Positions 11,174 to 23,018 of a stretch of DNA of 64,000 nucleotides are shown one piece after another (positions within the stretch are counted from its first letter, which is position 1; every line of letters starts with the position of its first letter). The translations under genes were made by a program, and so were the position numbers. This DNA is from Rhizoctonia solani (taxonomy: Eukaryota > Basidiomycota > Agaricomycetes > Cantharellales > Ceratobasidiaceae), in NCBI RefSeq assembly GCF_016906535.1, contig NC_057377.1, forward strand, positions 930,001 through 994,000, written 5' to 3'. The notes beneath the pieces are model-generated. The model did not search any database, was not told the DNA's origin, and saw only the letters and a program-made list of their open reading frames with translations.

Positions 11174-13516
11174 AAGGATGAGGGAGCTAATTCCTACTTT
11201 TTTGGTATTCCCGACTAAGCTTCAGATCAGCTGTTTGTTACAACATATGTGCACGAATGTATTTTTTGACGCTATATAAGTCAGGCCCCGGAGTTTCGAG
11301 TGGCACCCGTAGCTGAAGTTTTCAATCCTGATTTATTGAAGTTAAGTGAGGATTGAAGTTGACCGGGGTTAGTTATACAGGTCAGTAAATGGCTTCCTGC
11401 AACGACTGAAACCAAAGCCAAGCTATAGTAAACTAAACCTACCAACAAGTGAAGTCATTACCAAGTGGAGTAATGGGCTATTAGTAATGGCGTCATCCAG
11501 ACTCTGGTATCGTCCATCTTGTACTGGCTTAGCTTTAGGCCTTACAGAAAGCTATCTGAGGATTTCAGGTGGTTTTGGACCACTAAGCATCCTTCAGCTT
11601 TGGACAGAACCAAGTTCCACCTCAGTTGGTTTCTAGGAAACGCGCAAACTAATGTCATTCCACCACCGCTTCATGTTTGAGTTAGATCACAAAATGGGTT
11701 TATTGATTTTATCGATTTCTGTCCTGCATGGAAGGCGGAATGGGTCCGCAAGTGTAACACTCTATTGGGGGTGAGGTAAGTGCCAACAAGCTCAAAATGT
11801 TATGAACCACAGCTTACACCACCAGCTAGGTAGTTATGCTTAACTAGAATCCTTTCATAGGAAACCATTTTATCCTTCAACGCGAGGTGTTTTTGACCAA
11901 GTTACTTATCAGAAGACAAACCAAAGGCACTGCGCGAACTCAATAATTGGATGGGACATAAGTGTTATCATGTATATACCCTGCAAAAGAAATTTAAAGC
12001 TACCGAGTAGCACCGCCAATGGGAGGGTCAAATATTGAGTACTCGATACTTGCAGCTTGTATCAAATAGCCCATATGCCTGTGTATTGCTCGAGTCGGGA
12101 AGTAAGCCAGAATATTTACCGTACTTGGCCGTCAAATAGTGACAGATAGCTCTTGACTCTTATAACTGAGTTTCATCCTCGTCCTGATTATATACGGTCA
12201 GAATTCTCAAGGATAAAGCGCAGAGTACCGAACTAACCACCAGGATTGGAACAGCTCCAAAAGATTGCTTTTGCTCGAGGAAAGCTTTTGAACTTGTGCT
12301 TGTCCGCTGATAGATCAACAGTAATAAACTCATAGCCAATACTGATCTCCTTGCAAATGGTAACAACATGTTTTGTACATGTAGACAATGTACTCTATCA
12401 CGATGAAAGGTATGACTAATGTACAACACAGTAGGTTACAATAGCTTACTCCATAAAGTTTCACTGTGACTATGTTGAGAGCTCTATTTACAAGAAGGCC
12501 TGCCAGGATGAAAATAGCGTCAGGTTCAGATTGAGGGATACTCGCGTTAGGATTGCAACAAGACCGCGTGCTTATGACTCCTTCACTCAGCGCTAGTAGG
12601 CACTGACCAATGACTACATACATTATACGCTGATTAATAATTCGCTAGAAACCAACGTTCGGCCTTGATTGCAGACCTCGCCGCACTGATGATTTTGGCA
12701 TCGTGACCACGAAGGAAATGATTGTTAGTCTTGTGATATACGATGTATATAAGAACTTATTGTGCAACGGTATGTTGTGTAAGTAGACAAGCCTTAAGTC
12801 ACTTGTATTCGTTGAGACTAGAAAATATACATGAAATATTCAGGTACCCAATCCTTAAAAGGAAACGGGTACTGTACATGAGCATTCGGCTCTTTTAACG
12901 GGGTGGCTTGAACCCATGTAGCGATCGGTGCATGTAACAATGACAAGACAAATATAGAACTAATAAGAGAAATGTTATCGATCCGTTACAATGATAGGCG
13001 CCATGAATGTGTGTAGTTTACTTGCTTGGGAAGCCAAGGGTGCGCCAACTAACAGGTCCAAGAGATAAGCGGTTATCCAGTGGTACACGTATCGTTCACA
13101 GTGTACCTCCTATATTTACTAGTCGGTCGAGCGCTCACGAATCCATCGGCGGAATATCCTGTCACCATGCTCCATATGCTCATGCTCTACCTCACAAAAA
13201 GTAGCTGAGCTAGATGAACATCTTGACTGAGAACAGTAGCTGGTAAATTCTCAGCACGAGCTTTTTGTTATGCATACTTGAGTTATTTATCTCTCTATAA
13301 CAAGTATATATGGGCTATGTATGCATGTTGATTAAGTTCTCAAGAAATCGACACATCTTGGATCAATGCCATGTTCAAGAACGGAATCTGAATTTGCGCT
13401 ACTTCCCCTCTGAGGCTGGGTGCACCGGGCATAAGATATTCTATGACGTCAACTTTGCTATAGATCAGAGCTGGTAAAACAGCGCAGTTTATCACTTGGG
13501 AAGTACTCCTACCACA
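11174..13516. other. Intergenic, about 2.3 kb between ADH-B and ADH-C
   Basis: No convincing gene. The only protein-like signal is a hydrophobic minus-strand fragment at 12160-12623, listed separately. A degenerate TATA-like CATAAGA near 13429, about 88 bp before the ADH-C start, is in the position expected from the other two ADH genes. Confidence 0.5.
12160..12623 (-). pseudogene. Possible remnant of a membrane protein gene
   Basis: Two overlapping minus-strand reading frames contain hydrophobic, helix-like stretches (AIFILAGLLVNRALNIV; LLLLIYQRTS; VPILVVSSVLCALSLRI). The frames can be linked only by a weak intron (donor gtaagc, acceptor attag near 12418), and the joined frame soon meets a stop. 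The style resembles the multi-pass membrane proteins common in agaricomycetes, but I cannot assign a family. It is a weak call and may be chance. Confidence 0.2.
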
Positions 13517-15248
13517 ATGACTCGGACGCACCCAACAACTGAATTAACCGTACCACAAACACAAAAAGCTGCTATCATTGAAAAATCGGGCGATTCGGTA
13601 AAGATCGTGGAGAAATCGGTTGTACAGGCGTCTGAGCTCAAACCCGGAGAAGTGTTGGTCAAGGTGTTATACTCCGGGTTAGTTGATATTAGCGTTCGAG
13701 GATGTGCTCGCAATAGCAGTTCGTAGATCGATACGTTACTGACCCCAACACAAACACCGATTGTTAACTTTCATACAGAGTTTGTCACACAGACGTTCAC
13801 ATTGCAGAAGGTGCTTTGGGTGACCCTCCAATCAAACCCCTGGTTGGCGGTCATGAGGGTACAGGTACGGCCGATCTAGGTTCTAATATAGACAATAAAA
13901 ATGATTGTTGATCTTCCTAGGAGTTATTGTCGCGATCGGAGAGGGAACTCAAACACCGCTAAGTATTGGACAAGCTGTTGGAATCAACTGGTCAGCAAGA
14001 ACCTGTTTGTCTTGTCAGGCTTGCATACGAGGTAAGTCTTTCGATAGTTTTCTGAGCTGAAACCGGACATCTAACGGGTAGGAACAGGGTACAGCAGTTT
14101 CTTACATACTATCTTGAATGTCTTGGTTCTTACTTTGTTGTTTCTCCTCAAGCAACGAAGCAATGTGTCCGGACATTAAATGTTCTGGGTTTACCGTGGA
14201 GGGCACCTTCCAACAATATGCTGTTAGGTAAAAATAAATGCATGCACTAATTAACACAGGCTGCTTACATACTTAAAGGCATGCGACCCACATTATCCCT
14301 ATCCCCGAGTGTATGCATGGATATTAATACTATTCTAATAAAATTACTAACTTTCCTGGTATATAGCACTCCCGTTACATTTGGCGGCTCCAATTCTTTG
14401 CGCAGGGACATCCGTGTATGGGGCAAGTGCTCCATCACTATCACAATATACTTTAATTTACGTCGTCACAGGCTCTTAAACAATCGGACATGGAGCCGGG
14501 GGACGTTGTAGTAATCACAGGGGCGGGAGGCGGTTTAGGTAGGCAGCGAATGTTGAAATGAACATACGGTCTTGACGCTCCTATCTTGATAGGCCACCTG
14601 GCTGTTCAATATGCAATCAACGCGTTTGGTCTACGAGTGATTGCGATCGATACTGGGGACAACAAAAAGGAGCTTTGCCTGAAGTTGGGAGCTGAAAACT
14701 TCATCGACTTTAAGGTAAGCGGGGCCTAATTTCTTGCTTAGGTATCCAGGTCAAGAACGTGCATAAACAGAAGTCTGGCAACGTAGCAGATGAAGTAAAA
14801 CGAATTACCGATGGAGCAGGCGCGCATGCCGTTCTAGTAACAAGCAGCGCAACCAATGGATACGAGGGCGTGCTGGATTACCTACGCCCATGCGGAAGGC
14901 TTCTGGCGCTCGGGGCTACTATTGGGTGCAAAATTGATATAGATGTGATGTAAGTTGTATGCTCTTCATTATGGACAATATTAAAATCAGCCATAGAACT
15001 TGCATTTCTCGCTCCATCACTATCAAGGGAATGGTAATCGGTAACCGAGCTATCGCTCATCAGGCTTTGGACATCGCCGCGCGAGGGCGTGTGAATACAG
15101 TTTGTCGCATTGAGCCACTAGCTAAACTATCTGAGATATTTGAGGAATTGAAATCTGGAACGCTAGCTGGCCGCGTTGTGCTGGATTTGGTAAGCATAGA
15201 AGCCAGTGGTATTCCCGCGATTAATCGTTTTTATTGTAGTGGGCATAA
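13517..15248 (+). CDS. Zinc-dependent alcohol dehydrogenase, paralog C
   Basis: Twelve exons (13517-13677, 13779-13864, 13921-14031, 14088, 14153-14227, 14279-14310, 14367-14422, 14472-14538, 14593-14714, 14771-14949, 14991-15189, 15240-15248) give 365 residues. Exon lengths match the paralogs except the first and eleventh. Zinc ligands (VCHTDVH, GGHEG, APILCAG; CLSCQAC with NEAMC) and GAGGGLG are intact. It is the most divergent copy, for example TSVYG where the others have VTVFK or VTVYK, and a [14 protein letters not shown] segment. Intron 14423-14471 has a GC donor. It is separated from B by 2.3 kb and lacks a clean TATA box, which may mean different expression; that is inference. Confidence 0.87.
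14088..14088 (+). other. One-nucleotide exon of ADH-C
   Basis: Intron 14032-14087 ends ...gaacag, then one G, then intron 14089-14152 starts gtacag and ends ...ctcaag. CGA-G plus G plus C-AAC-GAA gives Arg-Gly-Asn-Glu, as in both other paralogs, although the flanking intron sequences have diverged. Confidence 0.82.
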
Positions 15249-15542
15249 TTCTGTGTAACAAGTTGATTGTGATTAATTGATCTCATGAATTGATCCCGCC
15301 TTGAGCGCCATGGCTAAACGAAATTTAATTACATCAAATTACTATAAAAAGACGAAGTCACATGCACTGGCTGCTTTGAGACGCCTTGAGACTCTAACAA
15401 GCGCCGGCCAACCAAGCACCAGAATGTGTCCCTGAACAACCAACAGACAACTACGACCAACCTTTATTTTATTTGCATAGTGGCTCAGACTTACAACTCA
15501 AGTCAAGTATACCACGAATAACCTTCCTAAAGTTGGCTACCG

Positions 15543-17206
15543 ATGTCTGCTGACGAACGAACCCACCTACTCCCTGGTCCATCCCAAGAGCGTCGTCAAA
15601 GGTCTCTAAGTGTTTCAAGTCATTGGTCCCAATCTCTCCGATGGACACTTCCTCAACCTTCCGCTCGTACTCCGCAATTCAGATTCTCCACTCGTCCCGA
15701 CGAGAGCCTTCCGACGGATCTAACAATGGATTCATTGGAAGAGTATTTACCTGGCTTGCCGACGTCGATTGTTCCCAGAACTGCAGTTCAGATTATATGG
15801 CTACTACATTTGATTATCGAGGTTTCAAGTGTGGAAAGAGTTAGATACGGCAGTAGTCGACAAGAATGGATGGCTCAGAGTCGGATGAAACGGACACAGG
15901 AGAATTACGAAAGCTTGCTTCTGAACATTTGGAGGGGATTCTTGAGCGAGACACGGGACGGAGCAGATGAAGGAGATGATATTGAAGAATTGTTGTGGTA
16001 TAGGGTTGGGTTGTCAAATGATGCGAACGGGGAGGTTGTTCGTGGTGAGTTGGCTCTTTGCTGTTGTGTTGCGGCCCATTCACCGAATCCTAGTTGTGGA
16101 CATGCTCTCACATGAATTGGTCCCTGAAAATTTCCTCTGTGATCCTGCACTTCAGATAGCTCTTTATAGAACGTGGAAACGGGGTTTGGTCCCATGGCCC
16201 TCCGAACGAGATCCGGCGTTCGCCCGACTGGCGAGGTATTACGATCTATGTACCTCACCAAGGTATGTCTTGCCCTCAGCCGCCCAAGTATCTTACTAAC
16301 ACCCTAACCAGAGTTGCTCATGCAATAACAGTGACTTTTCGTCTTTTGTTTCTCGTCATCCTCGCACACCTCTTATTATACCCGCCTCAATCAGGCCTTC
16401 CGGGTACACGGGAATATCTCCTTCTCTTCTATTGTATCTTTGCATTCCTGGATAACCCACAATTTGGATCGTGGCCTTTTATTCTCATCGCAATCTCGCT
16501 CTTGTATTCGCTTCCATCCTCCCCGGCACCAGAAGGCTCCTTCCGCTCATTGATGCTATGCAGCTTTATCGGACTACTGATCAAGCTTCATATCGCCAGT
16601 CCGCCTACGCCGTTGTTGTTCTTCCAACCCAACACAGCACTACCATTTGCCGTCTATATCCGAACCATATTCTCCCAAACTGTCACCCCGACTCTGACAT
16701 TTTTCGCACCAATTTTGTTGGCTCTAATGTTTTTCTTGTCACTCTCGGTCGCGGACCCACTCTCCCCTCCTTGGATAACCTTATTGATGGGCCCATCTGA
16801 CCCTAGACCTCACCCAACACCATACACAACCAGAATGATGGTGTTCACGTTCTTCCTCTTCATCCTGATCGCCATACCATTCTTCATCACTTCGCTTGTG
16901 CTTCTCCCCTCTCGACACAGAACCGACAAGAAGGACGAATGGGACACGTACGGAACGCTTACGGGCGTCCGGGCCAGACGCGCGTTCGTCCGCGCGCTCG
17001 TCACGTACTCTCAACCCGAGTATTTCCCCTCCCCACTGAACTTCGCTCGTATTCTGTGGGTCACGATCCCGCGAATCGTCCTGGAACTGCTCGGAAGGCC
17101 GAGAGCGAGCGAATGGTGGGCCGAGACTGTTGCGATTTGGGTTTGGAGAGGGTGGGTTGGATGGATTGGGGTGGTGTTTGCCTTGTTGTGGTTAGCGGGA
17201 CGGTAA
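15543..17206 (+). CDS. Fungal polytopic membrane protein, 521 aa
   Basis: Three exons (15543-16044, 16094-16262, 16312-17206) join in frame. The N-terminal 110 residues are polar and Ser/Arg-rich, starting MSADERTHLLPGPSQ. An EDDIEELLWYR-like acidic segment and a conserved-looking middle (SHELVPENFLCDPALQIALY) follow. The second half carries about seven to eight hydrophobic segments, for example LLFLVILAHLLLY, FTFFLFILIAIPFFI and a tryptophan-rich last helix. I do not recognise a named transporter family. The THLLPG-type N-terminus resembles dileucine sorting signals seen in vacuolar or endosomal proteins, which is only a hint. It is convergent with the TBC gene, with 148 bp between stops. 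A TATAAAAA run at 15343-15350 lies 200 bp upstream. Confidence 0.72.
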
Positions 17207-17354
17207 CAATTGGTTTAGTCTAATGGTTCAATTTTAATGTATATATATACCCGTCTTGCACAACAATGTCCGCACGAAAACACAAAGCCACGAAAAACAA
17301 GTAACGAAAGAGAGCGAGAGAGAGAGGGAAAAGAAAAAAAGCGTCCGCAATACA

Positions 17355-19713
17355 CTAGACATCTGGTAGCTCACGTTGGATCAACCGACTCCAAGTACTA
17401 TCCTTCCACCACTCGTCCATACCCATAATCTCAGCCCAAAGCACCTCCTCGTTCATTCCGTATTGCTCGTACCGCGCGCTCTGGTCCACTTGTAGACCAC
17501 TGCGCTTGGCTACTTCCAGAGCAGCCCTGTTCTCGCCTCGAAGCACTTCCATGAGTTCTTTTCGGTCCGGGAAAAAGAGGCGGGGTTCGATGACTGCGAT
17601 GATGGCTAGAGCCGCGCGGTACAGAAACGAATCGCCTTCGAGGATGATTACGTCCCAGATCCGGGCGCAGGCCTCAAAGGGGAGGTGGTGCAGGAACATC
17701 GGGAGGATCCCTAAATGGACATGTCAGCACTGTGAGACTGAAAGACGGGGGAAGGAGGTTGTTACAGTCGGGTAAATACTGCGACGGGGATATTTGGTGT
17801 TGCTTAAAGTTGAAGAATACTGGACTGGACGTTAGTCACAGGTGATACGCATCCAAGGGCACGGACATACCTTTGGGAACTCCGTCCGCCAACAGGGTAT
17901 CGAATATTCTATTTCCAAATTCCAAAAAGTCAACCTTGTCACAGTACAAGCTTGGATTTCGGCTTACCGGTAGTATGCTTCAATCTAAGGAGTACTCGTG
18001 TTAGCTATTGTCATGTTAGCTCAGAGGGAAATAGTAACTCACGTCGTCCTTGGCACTCGGTCCGCCATAAAAACTCCTCATACAATGTCGTTCCAAGAGA
18101 TTACGCATACAAACAAAAGCATCGTCCGAGGACATATTGATCAGAAACATCCCTGCCATACTTGACACCCCCTTAACCTACGCAACCGAAAAAAATGAAT
18201 ATATAACCAGGGAAATACAGAGGGAAACGAACGCACATATCCTAACCCTTCATCTGACCTTGAGACCACCCACGCACAAAGCAAATCCTTCAAGTCCGAA
18301 TAGAGCGGACCCGTCTCTGGGTGGAATATATGCAATCCTGGAAGAGTAACTCGAATATCCTCCTCGATGATCGCCAGCGTTTCGACAGGGAAGGAGCCGG
18401 AGGTCAATGCCCGGTTCGCGCGAGCCAAACACCGTTTGTACGAATCTACGATCAACGATCAGCACAAGCCATCAACGCCACCCTCAGAAATGTATAAGAA
18501 AAAAGAAAGAAAGAAACCGACCCTTGCTAATAGCCAGCCCATTCCCAATCGCCTTGATCCACATCTCACCCCTAAGTCTCGTAGGGATACCCCTCCACCA
18601 CATCTGCCGAATATACGGCTTGCGGATCGCCTCTTTCCAATTAGGAACGACTTCTCGTTTCCATATGTGCAGCGAATCTTCGACTGCGCGTTCCCGGGCC
18701 AACCGGCGTTGCTCCAGCTCGTGCTTTTTTTGTTGCTCTGCGCGTAGCGAGCCAAGTCGGGGCCGGGGTCAGAATTGATATGGAGATACACAGACAAGTT
18801 GAGCTCAAGACGTGAAACGGGTAGAGCTAAATATAGATTTTTTGCTTACCGGCAGCCCTTGACCTCTCCATCATCTCTTCATATTCTTTCAAGTGTTTTA
18901 CATCTTCAAGTTTATTTTTCGGAGGGAGGTGAGTTGGCCTGTAATAGGAAGAGGGTCAGCACAGACGAGCAAGAATGGGAATAGCTCCGAGAGAATAGGA
19001 ATAGCCCGAATCCGAATATAAAGCCCCATGTCCAATTTAAACCAACGGGAAAATGTCAAACTAAAACAGGAAAAGAAAAGAACCTGACCTAGTCTTGCTG
19101 ATCACCTTTTCCAGCATGCTCGGACCAGCCGACTTGACGTATCGGTGAGCCTTGGGCGGCTTCTGAGGAGACGAACCCGATGTGGTTGGTTCGTTGGGCA
19201 CGGGTGTTGTAGGAGGCGCAGAATCAGGGGTTGGCGTCTTGGGAGCAGCCGAATCAGTCTGAGACGGAGACTCGATCCCGGACTCAGGTCCAACGTCAGT
19301 ATTGACAGTCAACGCAACAGAGACTGGGATAACTGTTGGTTTTGTATAGGGTTTGGGCGTCGGCGAGCTAGTCCCAACCGACTCTTCAGCATAGGCGTAT
19401 TCTTTCTCGGGTGTTACCGAGACAGGGATAGATACGGTGGAAGGGCTTGGTTTGGCGGACTCTTGTCGGTCGTCTAGTGATATGTTCTTCATGTCTAGTT
19501 GGTCGATGTCTGACCATGTGAACAAGAGCGAAATGAGCGCATGCGTGGAGTGGGCATAATGGGCTCGTGCTTGCCTTGGTTTGCGTCTTCTGATACGTCC
19601 AGTCCAGAATCTATGTGATGTGACCTATGAAGGCCATCGGCTTGATGTGGCTGCTTGTCCGAGTCGGTGCTGCGACGTTCGTGTTCGCTCACAGGAGAGT
19701 GGGGACTGGACAT
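17355..19713 (-). CDS. TBC-domain (RabGAP) protein
   Basis: The minus-strand gene starts at ATG 19713 (MSSPHSPVSEHERRS) with a long Ser/Pro/Thr-rich region. A Lys/Glu-rich probable coiled coil follows (LEDVKHLKEYEEMMER, then EQQKKHELEQRRLARERE), then a TBC domain. TBC hallmarks are RGIPTRLRGEMWIKAIGN, the arginine-finger motif IIEEDIRVTLPG, the second-finger region GLGYVKGVSS, and LPDWILPMFLHHLPFEACAR with AALAIIAVIEPRLF. The family stimulates GTP hydrolysis by Rab GTPases in membrane traffic. In the glutamine-finger position (usually YxQG) this protein has Lys, so catalysis may be altered or absent. Several short introns interrupt the domain, for example near 18121-18240. The first intron (19510-19574) appears to use a GC donor. 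The stop is at 17355-17357. Confidence 0.85.
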
Positions 19714-20121
19714 GTCTTTCAAGCCAGCAGTGTTATATTCGTGCAGAAGGAGAGGTTTAATTCCGAATAGCCTGCCAGGAAGTGGTCGAGTTCAAGTTCA
19801 AGTTTAAAGGAGTCAATTTCAATCACGATGGTGGTCGCGAAGCAATTGACGTCGCGGTGGCCGAGAGCTCGGCCCTGTCATGGTGCTTGTGGCTGTGTGG
19901 CGCGGAGTGCCTGGGAACCAGGGCAATTAACCAAATAAGGGCCTGGTATAATTCAACCCCACCTAATTCCACAATTTGATCCGTGTTGTATATACGTACA
20001 CAATGACTTGATAAAGTAGAAAGTAGTACACCCAGCTGCCCGCAAGTCTGACATGTTTAATCTAAATATATATTAACTATCCCATCGATACAGCACACAA
20101 ACACCAGAATACAGCAAAGCG
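19714..20121. other. Intergenic, 408 bp
   Basis: This is upstream of the TBC gene and downstream of UBC12. No coding signal or repeat is seen. Confidence 0.5.
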
Positions 20122-20941
20122 TTATATAGCGACAGTGTCGTATGTAACTCCGTTGATCGTTCGTCCTTGCATCGAACGCTTCACATTGGCAATAAACGCG
20201 TCTCGGTTCTTGCGTAACTCCTCTGCAGCCTCTGAAATACCGTACACATCAGCACCAAGACACTGTGAGTGATAGAGCAACGAACCCTTGTTAAGAGGAT
20301 CATCTGCATTGGGTTCCAAGAACAAATACTGCAACCCGACCATGATCGAGTTCAAGTTCAACACAGGCTTCCAGTCTTCTCGAAGGATGTTAAGACAGAC
20401 GTTTCCTTCCAAGTCGACGTTTGGATGGTAGATCTGCCCAAATGTCAGTTCTCTTGGTCCGGAACGAGTATGTACAGCAAGAGCCTACCTTGGGTATACA
20501 CTTGACCTTTGGAGGCTCATGCGGATAGTTGGTATTAATGCTGAAGCTGAATTTGAACTCGGCGTCCTTGTACATGCCTGCTCCGATCTAAGCACCTAAT
20601 TACACACGCTCGGCCTCCGGACCAAACGCACCTTCATCGGGCTTGATGCTCAGCGTAAAGTTTAGAGTATCCTCGGGATTAGGAAAATTGAGCTCCATCG
20701 TCTTGGGGAGGTCCAGCTCTGTGATATCTATACTCCGAATAAGCAACCGTACATACACGATCATTGAGACCCAATAAATCATACCTTTTTGAACGCGTAG
20801 CTGGGCAGCACTCGTCTTGGGCTTCTTTTTCGCAGCCGCATCCTCGTTCTTTTTCATACTCCATATCTACACCACCCAATCATGAGCCACACGACCACCA
20901 TAAATCAGAACCCTAGACCAAGAACTACCCACTTTAATCAT
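20122..20941 (-). CDS. UBC12: NEDD8-conjugating enzyme E2 (UBC12)
   Basis: Six exons (20933-20941, 20785-20866, 20632-20727, 20489-20580, 20286-20433, 20122-20231, read on the minus strand) give 178 residues, the usual size. The N-terminus [18 protein letters not shown] matches the Ubc12 extension that docks the NEDD8 E1. The UBC fold shows the HPN motif ([10 protein letters not shown]), the catalytic cysteine in NVCLNILRE, and [20 protein letters not shown]. It transfers NEDD8/Rub1 to cullins and so activates SCF-type ubiquitin ligases. Exon 1 encodes only Met-Ile-Lys. Nothing looks broken. Confidence 0.95.
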
Positions 20942-21416
20942 CTTTATCCGAGTCGTGCAACAAAAGAAGAAACACTAATTAAGTTGAGAAATGTATGCGA
21001 GAAACGAGATCTATGCAGAGTAGAGAGAGAGTGAAGATGTTGAGGGGGAGCAGAAGAATCGTGCGGTGGTGGCTTGGTGGAGGTGTGGGTTTTGATCACT
21101 TCAGCAAATGAGTAAGCGCCGTACAAGTGGTTGCAGTTTGGAGGTCGCGTGGGGGATTCGTTTCGGAAGCACATCTGAATTTCGAAACGAAACCCAAGAT
21201 ATGACTCGGAGACCTAATTGAATGTTCATTTGCGGTGATGATGCCCGTAATGTCGACTAATCTCTTTTTGGACTTATTCAGATTTGAAGCTATTTAAGTG
21301 AAAGGCGTTTGTTCCTGTTCCTTATCCTGCTCTTGCTCTCAACTTCAACTTGAACACGCACTTGCCTGTCCGACTTGATTCGTTGCGCTCACTTGCAACA
21401 CAACACCTCCAAGATC
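20942..21416. other. Divergent intergenic region between UBC12 and the glycosylase-like gene
   Basis: 475 bp serves as promoter region for both genes. No clear TATA box and no extra gene are seen. Confidence 0.5.
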
Positions 21417-22870
21417 ATGCAACGCAGACTCGCCCAGAAACGGGCCAGAAGCGAAGAGCCTACATCTGACGAACATGGAACCAAGACAAAACCTGAACAT
21501 AAAAATAAAGTAGACGCCGATCCCAAGAATAAAGTCAGTATTGCAACTAAAGAGGAACCACCCGTACAACTTGGCGTAAAGGAAGTAACGTCTTCTTCAA
21601 CGTAAGTTCCCCCTTTCCCCCCTCCTAGTTTCAACACTTGCTGACACCCCCACCCCCAACTTCCCAAAAAGCGACCTGCTCAAGAATCTTCTCGACATGA
21701 CACATGTCCCACCAGGCACCGAACCCTCTCACTTTCACACAATCGCTCAAACGCTCATGCAAGGCTTCGAACTCTGCGTCACCTCCAAATCGTCCGTCGT
21801 AACATCCTACGAGCTGCTCGAGGTCGAGTTTTACTGGTACAACGAACAAAGCGGGCATATCGACCCGTTTACGCATGCGGCTGAAGAACAGAGAGTTAGC
21901 GGGAACTGGTAAGTGCTCCATAGGGACATGGGAGCTCCCCCCCCCCTCCTGGTGCACCGTTACTCATTAGGACCTCCTCCTGTTTGCTAGGTACTTCCAC
22001 AGAGCTCCCCGCCGTGTCCCACCAAACTCTCAATCCACAGCCCCCGTGCCGTCTCCCAAAACCAACGGCTTCAGAGGCGGGACGAGAAAGGGGCTGGATC
22101 TGACTTTTGGCGTGCCCGCCTCGGACGAACCAACGGCCCTAGTCGCGTACGGGGGAATCCTCCTGCGTACTCTTCGCAATACTCAAACCAAGAAAGTAAC
22201 GTGCGGTCCAAGTCTCCTCGTCGATCAAGTCCTTCAATCGAGTGGGACGACCGAGCTGTCCACGTTGGTCGGTACACACTGGGGAGGAGATACGTCTGCG
22301 TTCCTGCACGACGACGGCCAACCAGGGCCGAGTCGGATGTTCCTCCGTCCGGTGGATCGGGACTTAAAGGGAACCTCCAAGCTACCGAAGATGTACACCT
22401 CTCCAAGGATTGGACTCGAGTTGTCTAGGATCCAGACTCCCGGCGAGGCCACGGCTTCTCATCCTCGAGTTCAATACGTCACTCGCCCGTACCGGTTCTT
22501 TACACATCCGGACCTTATGGGTTCGATTCGTCCCCAGACGTTCTATGGGCTTCTTCAGGCGCACGAAGCTGGCCAGATTGCACGTGCGGCGATAGCTGAT
22601 GTATCGGGCATGAAGCCTTCTCAGGTTTCTACCTTTTGCGAATACGTCGAAGGGGGGAGAAGAGCAGGACCAGGTGCCGTAAAGGAGTTCGTTGGAGAAA
22701 AGGGAAAGGGGGTTGGACCTAGTGCCGCGAGATTCTTGAAGATGGCTGGTGTGGTGGAGTGTATCTTGGGCGATTCAGGTGGAGAGCGGGCTCAGAAGAA
22801 GCAGAAGCCTGGTCCCACTTTATCGGCGATGTTCGCAAGTGGGAGTAAGAAGACCACGCCAAAGAATTAG
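21417..22870 (+). CDS. Divergent 3-methyladenine DNA glycosylase (Mpg/AAG-fold)-like protein
   Basis: Three exons (21417-21601, 21672-21908, 21991-22870) give 433 residues. A Lys/Glu-rich N-terminus of about 60 residues is followed by a region whose motif order parallels the AAG/Mpg family. ELLEVEFYW then DPFTHA corresponds to the catalytic EVEAY...D..SH region, RKGLDLTFG to the YGM core, and GGILLRTLR, TCGPSLLVDQVL and SPRIGLELSR followed by YRFF to the RAL, GPGKL and PRIGI..PWRF motifs. The glutamate of EVEF is the candidate catalytic residue. Known AAG enzymes flip out and excise alkylated purines. The C-terminus adds a Gly/Lys-rich tail (QKKQKPGPTLSAMF). The family link is from motif order only; the true activity is unproven. 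Confidence 0.6.
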
Positions 22871-23018
22871 AATTCACATCACAAATTATATTATACTACT
22901 CGATTCCATGTACATATATACCCCTTTTGTAACTAACCGAACTCTGTCAAATATAATCCTACAGATCCAACGAAACAATAGTGCAAAGCGAGGAACTCAT
23001 ACCAACAATCTCAAGTCC

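Noticed and set aside
12160..12623. A functional membrane protein gene between ADH-B and ADH-C
   Set aside because: Hydrophobic stretches exist but no splice chain gives a full protein, so it is kept only as a weak remnant call.
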